Below, in pieces: positions 9,646-18,227 of a stretch of DNA of 20,467 nucleotides. Each line of letters starts with the position of its first letter. Position 1 is the first letter of the stretch. This DNA comes from Fonticula alba. Lineage: Eukaryota > Opisthokonta > Rotosphaerida > Fonticulaceae. The notes under the pieces are model-generated. The model did not search any database. It saw only the letters and a list, made by a program, of their open reading frames with translations, and was not told where the DNA came from. The position numbers were made by a program, and so were the translations under genes. The stretch covers positions 141,647 to 162,113 of the forward strand of contig NW_009242988.1 of the NCBI RefSeq assembly GCF_000388065.1, given 5' to 3'.

Positions 9646-9825
9646 AAAAAAGGCGCCCCCACCCCGACGACGGGGGCGAGGGGAGGGTCATGCTGGACCG
9701 GCTGTCCGGGGCACGGCGCGGCCGGCCTGCCGGGCGCGCGGCCGGGGGGGCGGGGCGGACCGGGGAGCGCCCGCGGCCCGGGCGCTGACGTCCAGATGGG
9801 GGTTTGTGCTTGGGCGGGGCCAGTC
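9646..9825 (-). ncRNA. Candidate Pol III-type transcript (speculative)
   Basis: On the minus strand a TATATT-like box (9852-9859) lies about 28 bp before this stretch, the spacing seen at both tRNA genes in the window. The stretch contains a perfect 7-bp hairpin (GCGCCCG/CGGGCGC) near 9767-9785. It ends with an inverted repeat CGCCCCC/GGGGGCG (9654-9660 with 9672-9678), followed on the minus strand by T6 (9646-9651) and again T6 (9631-9636). I match it to no known RNA family. The TATA-like box may instead serve + strand transcription. Confidence 0.25.
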
Positions 9826-9850
9826 GCATGGGGCCAGCTGCCGATGAACC

Positions 9851-9890
9851 GAATATATCCGGCTGACTATTTTAATCCGGCTTTTGAGTC
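9851..9890. promoter_or_regulatory. A/T-rich island with TATA-like box and repeated ATCCGGCT
   Basis: This is one of very few A/T-rich patches in the 9.4-16.5 kb region. It holds AATATAT, the 8-mer ATCCGGCT twice (about 9857 and 9875, 18 bp apart), TATTTTAATC between them, and TGAGTCA, a bZIP/AP-1-like site, at 9885-9891. A perfect hairpin CCCGGTGG/CCACCGGG follows at 9897-9917. It is plausibly a promoter for RNA on either strand; direction is unresolved. Confidence 0.4.
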
Positions 9891-9891
9891 A

Positions 9892-11100
9892 AGGTGCCCG
9901 GTGGTGCTGCCACCGGGATCGAGCTTTAGCCCGGTGAGCATGACGGCGGGGGAAAACAGGCGCGTGTTTGGCCTTTACCGGTGCGGGGCATGCGCCGGTG
10001 TGCGGAGTGCGCGCCGGCCCGGCCCGGCTCTTCTGGGGCTCGGGCGGTGTTGGTGTGTGTGTGTGCGTGTGTGTGTGGCCTTTCTCCCCCGCCCCCCCTC
10101 CCGCGGCTCCGTGCGATCCGGCCCGGGGGGCTTGGCTGGGCAGCTCTGTTCGTGGCCCCAGGGGCGGTCTGCCAGGCGGGGCATCCGTGCCGGTGTCTCG
10201 ATGGGGGGGGGGATGAAATGCCCCCGACGGGCGCCCTGGGAGACCTGATTGAGGCCAATCAGACACTCTCCCCCCCCCTTTCCCCCGTCCCCTTTGTCGG
10301 CTTTCTCGCCGCCTTTGCCTTTCTTGCCTCTCGTCCGCCCCCCCCCCCCCTTCCGGGCGTGACGTGACCGATGGCGGCGTTTTTTTTTGGCCCCGCTTTC
10401 GCCATGCCCGCTGGCAGTGAGCCGGGCCACGAGCCGGGCCGGCGGAGGTGCCTGCTGCCCCGGACGCCACCACGGCCATTGCCGCGGCCCCCGGACCCCC
10501 CATGCCCCTGGGTGGGTGGCTGTCGCGGGCCCAGGCGGCGGGCATTTGGCTGTGTGTCCTCCCCTGGCAATGGCGGCTGGTGATGTGCGGTCCGGGCGGC
10601 TTCGGCCTGGCCCCCCCCCCCCCCCCCCCCGCCGCTGCATGGACATGGAGCAGGTGGCAAAAGACACCTGCATGAAAAGCAGAAGCCGAGGCAACAGGCA
10701 GGGGAACAAGCGTCACGCCAAGGAGCGGGAGGCCCAAGGCAGGAGGGAAAGGGTCCTCGGAACGGACAACCCCCCCCCCCCCCCCGTGGTAGACGCCCGA
10801 TGTGGTGTGCATGGTGCGCTCTGTGTCCGGGTTCATGTCCCCTGGGGCGTGTTCCACGCGGGGCCCTCTTGCACCGGCAGGGCGGGGGGGTCATGCCCGC
10901 CGGTGGACCTCACGATCCGGGCCAGCTGCATGTTGTCGCGCGCCCGCTCGCTGGCGATGATCCGCCCTCGATTGGGGCCCGGTGCCGGTCAGTCGACGGC
11001 CACACAGGGGGGGTCCCATGCTCCCAGGGGGGGGGGGGACCAACCATGTGCCGGTCTTCGATGGACACCGGTCACTGTGCATGCATATGCCGGTTATGTT
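9892..11100. other. Intergenic, homopolymer-rich, no gene seen
   Basis: It contains a (TG)n tract (10053-10076), poly-C runs (around 10270, 10338, 10612-10630 and 10771-10785) and a T9 run (10380-10388). A purine-rich, A-containing patch (10632-10760) lies between poly-C tracts and reads as Lys/Arg/Glu-rich in one + frame. I see no splice context or family that would make it an exon. Confidence 0.5.
10650..10671. repeat. Short perfect inverted repeat
   Basis: GCAGGTG and CACCTGC (7 bp) flank the 8-nt loop GCAAAAGA. It sits in a purine-rich patch between two poly-C tracts. It could be a binding site or small RNA hairpin, or chance. Confidence 0.45.
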
Positions 11101-12393
11101 TGTAGTGATGGGGGTTTGCCCGCCTCCCTCTGGGGCTGGGGGCGCCGCACTGGCCGAGGTCGGCGACGAAGGCCGTCCGGCTGGCGGGGATGCGCCCTAT
11201 GGCGCTGGCCATTGCCCGGGCGGCTGAGGGGTGGGCGGCCGCCGGGATGATGGCGACGCCGCTGGCCGTGTTGTCCTGTCCGGCGGTCGCTCCCCCGGCT
11301 GGGGGCTGCGGCCCCGGGGGCCAGGTTGCCGGCCACGACCCGGGCATGCTGGCCGTGGCAACTTCTCCGGGCCGGGCGCATGCCGGACGAAAGCCTCGCC
11401 GGCAGTGGTCGAGGCAGACGGGCGGGGTCGGACCCGGGTCGGGGTGTCGAGCGCCGCGAGTCGCACTCGGGAGGGGGGTGTCTTCCTCCGGTGGTCCCCG
11501 GGGCCGGCCCCCCCCCCCTCCTCCCGAGCGGGCGGCCCGCGCGCCGGGGCCCTGGTGGCCTTTGCCTCGGGGCAGCCGATGTCCGGCTGGCGAGCAGAGG
11601 CCGCCACGAGCGCCGCCTTGTGGCGTCTGGCAGCCAGGTGTGGCCGGTGGCCGGTGGCCGGGCCGCCGTGTGACCGGCCGGGTATCCTCTCGGTCAGCAT
11701 GGGCCCGCTTGGTCGGCGACCGGCGGTGCTGGCCTTGCCGCCGGCTGGGCCTGGGACCCTGGCCCATGGTTCGATGTGAGCAGTCCGGGCGATGGGCCCA
11801 TTCGCCGGTGGCTGCCTCGACCTGGTGCCTGCGCGGCCCGGGGGATGGGAGGGGGACTCCCTCAGCCGGTCGGGGTGCTCGGTGGCTGGGCGCGAACGCC
11901 GATGTCCGAGTGGACGTGGCCCGGTGTGGGTCTCGTCGAGTGGGGCCCTTCCTTCTTTGTGCCGGCAGTGGCGGTGCGCCCGGTCTCTCGGGGCCTCTCC
12001 ATTGCTTGAGGGTTTTTTTTCCCCCTGGGCCCTGGGTTTTTTCCCGCTGCGTGGGGCCCATGCTCCGGGCCTCTGTCCATGTGCGACATGGGCGGGCGGT
12101 CTGAGTTGAATGTGTGTCGGCCGTCGCCCGGCGGGCGTCCCGTGTAGCGTGGCGCACTTCGGCGTTCGGCCGTGCGCGGCGAGCGTCCCCCGCACGGGTT
12201 GCTGTCTCCACGCACGGGCCGGGCATGCTCTGCCGGAGAGGGCGCAGTGTGGCGTGCGGGCTGCGCAACGGCGGCCCAGGCCTGTCGGTCATGCGAGGAT
12301 GGCGCATGCAAGGTGCCAATTGCTCCTGGGGGCGGTGGTGGTGGCAGTCCTGCTGGGCTTACTCCCTGGATTCTTCCTTGAGACCATGGCAGC

Positions 12394-12395
<2 letters not shown>

Positions 12396-12436
<41 letters not shown>

Positions 12437-12440
12437 CGCT
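12396..12440. repeat. (TG)n then (CG)n microsatellite
   Basis: A long uninterrupted (TG)n array passes directly into (CG)n, all alternating purine/pyrimidine. Similar tracts occur at 10053-10076, 15171-15206, in receptor intron 8, and as (CA)n at 19991-20012. Confidence 0.85.
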
Positions 12441-15170
12441 CGCTCTGCCGGGGGTACGTGCACACATGCACACCCACACCCACACGCATACAGACGAGGG
12501 GACTTCTGAATGTGGCCGATGGCTGGCTTGCGCAAGGACAGGGCGGAGGCGCTCTCGCGTCGGCAGGTGGGCCGCCCCCCTCGGGCGAGGGGGTGACTTT
12601 CAATCGGAGCACGGCGGCCGCCAAGAGGGTGGTCTCTGACCAGGGACGCTTGTGGCGGGCATGGCTGTCCGCCAGGCCGGGGCCAGCCTGTCGGGGGATT
12701 GTCGGCGCGTGTGGGACGTTGCCCGGGGCTGGGGCGCTGCGGGCATGGGGCCGGGCGTCCGGCGGGGCCGGGGTCCGATGATGGGCGCTCGATGCCCGGG
12801 CCGTGGGGCAGGTGCCTGGGCGGCCGGGGCCTCGGCGCCAGGCCCCTCTCGGCCCGCGGCGGGCAAGGGACGTGGCACCGAAAGCGTGGTGGTGCTCAGG
12901 GGAGGTGGGGCATTGCCTCGGGCAGGGGCGTTCCTCCGCCCGCTGGCGGGCTGGCTGTCGGCAGCCGTGGCCCTCCCCTGCCGGTTGGTGGGGCCGCCGC
13001 TCGGGGGCCTTTCCCGGGGCCGATTGGCACCGCTCCCCCGGAAGCCCCCGGGATGGGGGGGGGGGGGGCCAGCCGGGTGGGGCTCTCCCTGCGGCGTGGG
13101 GTGTGGCTGCGCCGGGCGGGGGGGCGTCTGGCCGGGATGGGGCCGGGGGCTGGGGTCCGCGGGGCGATGGTCGTGGCCCATGCGCGGCCCCCCCCCCCCT
13201 GCCCCGGCCCACAGGGCCATGTGCCCGGGATGTGGGCTGCGGCCGGGTGCCTCGCTCGGTGCTCGCTGGGATGGAGATCTGCCCGCTGGGGTGTGCGGTG
13301 TGGTGGACGCACACGCGCGCGGGCGGTCCCCGATGGAGGAGGGCAGCCGGCTGGCGGCGCCACACGGTCTCCTGGCCGCTGGCAGTGCGGGCCTCCTGGT
13401 GGTGGGCCCGTTGCGCATGTGGCCGACCCAGCGGCTGCTGCTGCTGCTGGCAGCCGGTTGGAAGGGTGGTGTCATGGCCGGCCAGGACGCCGGTCGCCGG
13501 GCAAGGCTGCCGGTGTCGGCGCCCCGCCGGCCAGCGGCCTCCGGGGCTGGGAGGCGGTCGGCTCCGCCAGGACCCGCGGAGTGGGCCCGGGTCTGGGGCC
13601 CGAGGGCCGTGCGGTTGCCCCGACCCCCATGGGCTCGGGCAATCGTTTCCCCGTTTCCCGCTGGCGGGACACATGCCGGGGCCGCCCCCGGAGCGTCCGG
13701 GTCATGGTGGCCGTGGCGGTAGGCCGCCCGAGCCGCTGGGCCGAGTGGTGTGCCTGTCGCCGGGGCTCCTTCCCAGAGGGGGCTCTGGGTCGGCGGGTGG
13801 CGGGCCCCTCGGCCGGGGTGCGCCCGGCGGCCTTGGCTCTGCGGGGGAGGGTGCCCGGTGGGGCGGGCGGGCATTTTCCTGCCCGGGACCGGGGCCCGGC
13901 TGCGTGTGGCCGGCATGGCCCCCCCACGGCCATGGGGCCGTCGCTCGTGCCGTGGCGGCAGTGCGCCACACGCGGGCCCCTGGGCACGATGGCGCGGTGG
14001 CCGGTGTGGCGGCCAGGCGATCGGCCCTCTGCTGGGTGGGCACATCCTGGGGGCCAGGCAAGCGCCCCTGGCCATTGGGATGCGCGCGCGGCGGCGCCGG
14101 CCGTTCACCGGGGCGGCGGCGCGGCGGGGATTGTGGTGGGACCCCCGGGCCGGGCGATGTGCTCTTGCGCGCCGGGCAAGTGCCGGGCGCGTGGTGGCAT
14201 GCCTGTTGCAGGGCCCCCTGCGACGAGAGGGCCCGTGTCAGGGCGGGGCCGGTGTCATTGTCGTTGGCACCGCCCCGGGGGTGGGCCTGCATTCGATCAT
14301 GGCCCCGGGTGCATATGGGGATGCTGCTGGGCCGGCGGCCGCGGGTGCCATGGTGTGCGTCTGCCCGAGGGCCAGGGTGCCGGGGCCGTCGCGATCGGTG
14401 CGCGGCCGACCGGGGCCACCCGGCCGGGGGTCTGCTCCGAGCTGGCGCATGTGCGGCCGCTTGGGGCTCGGGTTGTGGGTCGAAGGGCGTCGGTGTGCAT
14501 GGCGGCCTCTTTGCGACCTGCTGTGCGGGCTGCCCCGGGCCGGGCCACCCATCCCGCGCGCGGGCTGCACGGGGGGGACCGGTTGCCGCCGGGCCGGCAC
14601 CACTGGCAAGCGCATCGGACCGGCGGCCTGGCAGTGTGCATGGGCGTATGTGTGGGTGTGTGCCCTGCGCCCCTCGGCGACGGGGTGTCGCGCGAGGGGC
14701 TGGCATGCCGGCCCGGAAGCCTGGCTGGGGCATTGTGTGTGCGCGGGCTCGGGCCGTGTCCTGCGTGCCGCGGTCGGGGTGGTGTTTATGGGTGGGCGGC
14801 CTGCCGGGCCGGCGGGCGGGTCGCTGGCTGGCAGGCGGGGTGCCGTGGGCAGCAATGTCGGCCCGAGCCGATGCCCGGCCCGTGCATCCCGGGTGCCGGT
14901 GCAATATGCCGAGACTCGGAGGCGTGCCGGCCGGGCCGGGCGGATATGTGTGCCTCATGGGCCAAGGGCCGGCCCCGGACTTCATGCCCGGTGCCGAGCA
15001 GCACATGTGCCTGTGCTTGCCGGGCCATGCCTCACGCCGGGGCTGGACCAGGCGCCGATCGGGTGCCAGGGCCCCTGCCCGGGGGGACCATGCCTGTGGC
15101 GGCCGCCATGCATGGCGCTCGCTTGGGGGTCCCCGCCTGGCACGCCTGTCTGGCGACCAGCCGGCGGAGG

Positions 15171-15206
15171 TGTGTGTGTGTGTGTGTGTGTGTGCGTGCG
15201 CGCGCG
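15171..15206. repeat. (TG)n/(CG)n microsatellite
   Basis: A (TG)n array ends in GCGTGCGCGCGCG, in the same orientation and with the same TG-to-CG transition as the tract at 12396-12440. It lies inside the G/T-biased region. Confidence 0.85.
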
Positions 15207-16000
15207 ACGGGGCTACAGCTCGCCGGCCGAGTGCGCGCCCTGCTCACCGGGCCGGTCCCTTGTCTCGGGAGAGCGCGACCGGCCGGCGGCCCGTCCGGCG
15301 GGGGGTCTCCTTCATGGTGGTCGTCGGCCTGCCTCGTGTGTCGGCTTGTGTCCGGTGCGCGGCGGTGGGGGCAGTCACCAGCGCACCGGGGGCCGATTGC
15401 CGCGCCTGGCGCCTCGGACGTGTGGCCTCTTGTGGGCAGAGGGCCACATGCAAGGGGGGTGTGTGGCCAACGGGCGGCCTGGCGTCCGGGCAGCCGGCGG
15501 TGCCAGGTGTGCGGCCGTGCCGTGCGGTGCTTCGGCCCCGGGGCCGGGGCGGCTCGGTGCCCGCCCGTGGGGCCTGCCCGTGACGGATGTGCCTCGGCGC
15601 GGGGGCTGCCATGGGGCCTGGGCCCGTGCGCGTGGGAGCCCAGCGATGCCGCGCTCTTGGCGCATGCCCGGGCAGTGTGCGCCGGGTGGACATGAGGGCC
15701 AGGGGCGCGGCGATCGGCGCGCGGCCTTGGGGCCGGGGCGGCTTTTAGTCGGCCCTCCTTTTGCCTCGTGCCCACCTGGGTCGCTCGAATGCCGGGGAGG
15801 GGACGGCCCGGGACCGGTGTGCCTTTGCCGCAGCCGGCAGCCTCGGCCGCATGGCGGTATGCGTGTGGGGGCAGGTGTCGTTGCCTGGCAGCGAGGTGGG
15901 GATGCCGGCTGGCGCGGCGCCGGGGGCCGGATCTCGCCCGATGGCAGCCCGGGTGGCCGGCTACCCGTGCGCACGCCACAATGCCGAGGGGCCTGCGACC

Positions 16001-16565
16001 GGCGGGACGCCAGTCTGGCCCTGGAGTCGGATCGACACTCGAGACGGCGGCCATTCGGCGGGAGGGAGCGGGGGAGGCATGGCCGGCCGGTGAGCTGCTG
16101 CACGCCCCGGCCGCCGGTGGCCATTGGCTTGCCGGGAGTCCTGGTCTTCCGCTTGGGGTCGTGGTCGAGTGCGAATGCGGCTGCAGGGCTGGCCGGGTCT
16201 GACTCCGCCGGCGCACCGCTCGACCGCGGGCGAAGGAGCCTCCCGGACCGAGGATCGCATTCGCACGCCGTGCCGGAGACGCTCCCCTGGACCGGACACG
16301 CCGGCACACGGCCGCCGACACTCCCGGCGGGGGGGCGCCGGCAACGCCGGTTCCCGGCGCAAACCGGGCGGAACATCAGCGCCGTCAGCGCGCTCCGCCG
16401 GGGGCACGGGCGAGTGGTGGTGTGCCCCCCGGCGGTTGTGGCCGGGCCTCCCCCTTGGCCGATGCCCCCCCCCCCCCCGCATACTCTACTCCCCCCCTCC
16501 CGTGCACACACAAAAGGACGGAACACGCCCCCTGGGGTTCCTTTCTCCCCCGGCGCAAAAGAGAA
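16001..16565. other. Spacer downstream of tRNA-Lys, no gene seen
   Basis: Base composition becomes more even, with more A than in the preceding 5 kb. Both strands have open frames (for example minus 15961-16482), but the products are Arg/Pro/Gly-rich and unrecognised. A poly-C run lies near 16467-16478. The last bases include the tRNA-Lys T-run (A4 on the + strand, 16557-16560). Confidence 0.45.
16557..16560 (-). terminator. Pol III terminator of tRNA-Lys
   Basis: T4 on the minus strand, beginning six bases past the discriminator base, preceded by a short T/C-rich stretch. It is the minimal Pol III stop signal. Confidence 0.7.
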
Positions 16566-16638
16566 AGCCCACTGTGGGGCTCGAACCCACGACCCTGGGA
16601 TTAAGAGTCCCATGCTCTACCAACTGAGCTAAACAGGC
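16566..16638 (-). tRNA. tRNA-Lys (anticodon CUU)
   Basis: It reads on the minus strand from 16638 and folds as a full cloverleaf: acceptor GCCTGTT/AGTGGGC, D arm GCTC..GAGC, anticodon arm TGGGA-CTCTTAA-TCCCA with anticodon CTT, five-base variable loop, and T arm GTGGG-TTCGAGC-CCCAC. There is no intron. D, anticodon and T arms match the usual eukaryotic tRNA-Lys. Acceptor pairs 4-6 are three consecutive G-U wobbles, and base 73 would be U rather than the usual G, so it may be a diverged copy. It reads AAG codons, the frequent Lys codon in GC-rich genes. Confidence 0.95.
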
Positions 16639-16668
16639 GTTTCACGAGGGATCACCCTCACCAAGGGC

Positions 16669-16674
16669 ATATAT
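16669..16674 (-). promoter_or_regulatory. TATA-like box upstream of tRNA-Lys
   Basis: ATATAT lies 31-36 bp before the tRNA-Lys 5' end in otherwise GC-rich DNA. Position and sequence mirror the box at tRNA-Trp. Upstream TATA boxes at this distance assist TFIIIB placement in fission yeast and plants. Confidence 0.6.
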
Positions 16675-17150
16675 GTCCAACCGGAAAGCCTCCCCCCACT
16701 GTGCCGGCCCGCACCACTCACCGCCCCGCCGGGTGCCATCTTGCTGCTCGGCTGTCTGCCAGGCAAGGTGGGGCGCCTCTTCGCGCTCCTGCGATGCAGG
16801 GCGTGCTCGTGGCGCCTCCCGTGGGTCCCCTCGTCCCCGGGGACACGCGCGGCTGTCCCCCCCCCCCCCCGCACAAGGTCCCGGGCACCCGGAAGGAGGG
16901 TCGTTCCCTTGGGGGGAGCCCGTGCTGTGTGGCCTGCCCCTGTATGCCGCCCCCCTCTCCCCGAGGGGGGCCGGGCGACCCGGACCCGAGGCACCCTCGT
17001 TGCGGGGGCGCCCGGCCACCGGTGTGGCTTGCTTGCGCCTGCCGGTGCCCTTGGCCCGGGGGCCGGCGGCGCCCCAGCGGGATGCGGAACGCCTTGCGGG
17101 TGGTTCTAGGGGGTGTCTCGCCGGGCGCCGAGGGGTCCCTCCAGCAGGTA
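16675..17150. other. Spacer between divergent tRNA genes, no gene seen
   Basis: GC-rich, with a poly-C run near 16858-16870. The long minus-strand frame across it (16642-17181) overlaps both tRNA promoters, is low-complexity and is not convincing. Confidence 0.5.
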
Positions 17151-17151
17151 C

Positions 17152-17157
17152 ATATAA
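17152..17157 (+). promoter_or_regulatory. TATA-like box upstream of tRNA-Trp
   Basis: ATATAA lies 29-34 bp before the tRNA-Trp 5' end, the counterpart of the box at tRNA-Lys. Confidence 0.6.
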
Positions 17158-17185
17158 CCCTACGCGCGGGACCATCCCCACGGAG

Positions 17186-17257
17186 GGGGGCTTAGCTCAG
17201 TGGTAGAGCACTCGACTCCAGATCGAGCGGTCAGTGGTTCGATCCCTCTAGTCCCCA
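17186..17257 (+). tRNA. tRNA-Trp (anticodon CCA)
   Basis: Cloverleaf: acceptor GGGGGCT/AGTCCCC with discriminator A, D arm GCTC-AGTGGTA-GAGC, anticodon arm CTCGA-CTCCAGA-TCGAG with anticodon CCA (17218-17220), variable loop CGGTC, and T arm AGTGG-TTCGATC-CCTCT. There is no intron. The anticodon arm resembles yeast tRNA-Trp. One T-stem pair (17235 with 17247) is a U-U mismatch. A73 is the expected Trp identity base. Confidence 0.95.
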
Positions 17258-17261
17258 TTTC

Positions 17262-17268
17262 TTTTTTT
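17262..17268 (+). terminator. Pol III terminator of tRNA-Trp
   Basis: A run of seven T begins four bases after the mature 3' end and is preceded by TTTC. It is a strong Pol III stop. Confidence 0.85.
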
Positions 17269-18227
17269 GGCGGGGCAGGGGGAGAGGACACGCAGCGCCG
17301 CCGGCCGACAAGAGAGAGAGATGGCCGGGGGCCTCTGGGCACGATGACGACGTCCGGCGCGCGCACCCCGGGGGGGTGGTGCCCACGACCGCGCGCGATG
17401 GCCGGGGGGAGGCCGGTGAGAGACGCGGCCGAGGCCGTGTCCCGGGGCCCGGAGGCGTTCATTCTGGCGGGCGGGGGGGCGGGGGGGCGTCTGGCGAGGG
17501 GCACCCAGGCGCCGGCGACACACGATCGGGAAAAAAAGCCTGGCCCGTGCCGTGCCCGGCGGCCTGCGGGGCTCGGTTTCCCGCACCACAGGGCCGGCCC
17601 ATGCACGCCGGGGGAGGAACGGGGGCACACGCCGGGCGCAGGGCGGGGCCCCCCCCCCCCCCCCGGCCGAGCACCCCGTCGCCGGGGGGAACAAACAAGC
17701 GAGGCCGCGCGCGTGCGCGTGCGATCGGGCACAACCAAACAAACCCGGCCCCCGTTCATCCGTTGGCAACCTTGGCGGTGCGGGAGACCCGGCTGTGCCG
17801 GCCGCCGCGTCGGCGCCAAGGGCGGCCCAGCCGGGCGGGCGAACATGGTCAGCGCCCAGCCTCGGCGAACACCGGCGCGCAGCAGCATGGGTCCCTCGGA
17901 GGGGGGGGGGGCGCGGGCGTCGCCCCTGGAGACAGACCTCCGCCGGCGGGGGGGGGAGGGCGCGCACGGCGGCGGCCTCAAGAGAGGCCCCGGCAGGGGG
18001 CGCCGCCGCCTCCAGGCCGGCCCGGGGACATTGCTGTCTCCCTCTCCTCCCCCCCCCCCCCGCTCCCTGCTCCCTCTCTCGACTCGCCTCTCGCGGCCAC
18101 TTGCCACGCTGCCCTGCCCTGGCCTTTCGGCTGGTCCTCGCTCGCTCGCTCGCTCCCCCCTTTCCTCCCCGCCCCCGCCTGTCTGCCCGTCGGCACCTCT
18201 CGCCGCATTCGCTGGCCCGGCATCAGC
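17269..18227 (+). other. 5' flank of the second gene, no gene seen
   Basis: GC-rich with G runs around 17470-17490, 17899-17909 and 17950-17958, and a C run near 17650-17662. From about 18028 to 18195 the + strand is strongly pyrimidine-rich (C/T tracts, CTCG repeated near 18137-18152), right before the proposed start codon. This is probably the core promoter and 5' untranslated region. No TATA-like box is seen. Confidence 0.45.

Larger units (their letters stand above)
11100..16000 (+). other. Long G/T-biased, A-poor region without recognisable gene
   Basis: Over about 5 kb the + strand is rich in G and T and poor in A. Several overlapping frames stay open for 0.9-1.0 thousand codons (for example 12699-15695, 12803-15583, 13750-16632), so open-frame length is no evidence of coding here. 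Their translations are low-complexity Gly/Arg/Pro/Trp with no domain I recognise, and no plausible splice chain appears. Bounds are approximate. A long non-coding transcript read on the + strand would be one explanation of the skew. Confidence 0.5.

Noticed and set aside
9892-9960. Part of an SRP RNA (GGGATCGAGC resembles a conserved SRP stretch)
   Set aside because: Only one short resemblance. The Alu-domain and asymmetric-loop motifs are not present around it.
9889-10857. 322-codon minus-strand open frame
   Set aside because: Built from poly-G, His/Thr microsatellite and Gly/Arg-rich sequence, with no domain.
11072-12319. Minus-strand frame whose 11130-11300 part has GC-rich third positions and natural-looking residues
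   Set aside because: The same stretch looks equally codon-like in a + strand frame, no splice chain extends it, and no family is recognised. Left undecided and not called a gene.
12699-15695. 998-codon + strand open frame, with 926- and 960-codon frames overlapping it
   Set aside because: All three frames are open together because stop words are missing, and the products are low-complexity Gly/Arg/Pro/Trp with no domain. Length is not evidence of coding here.
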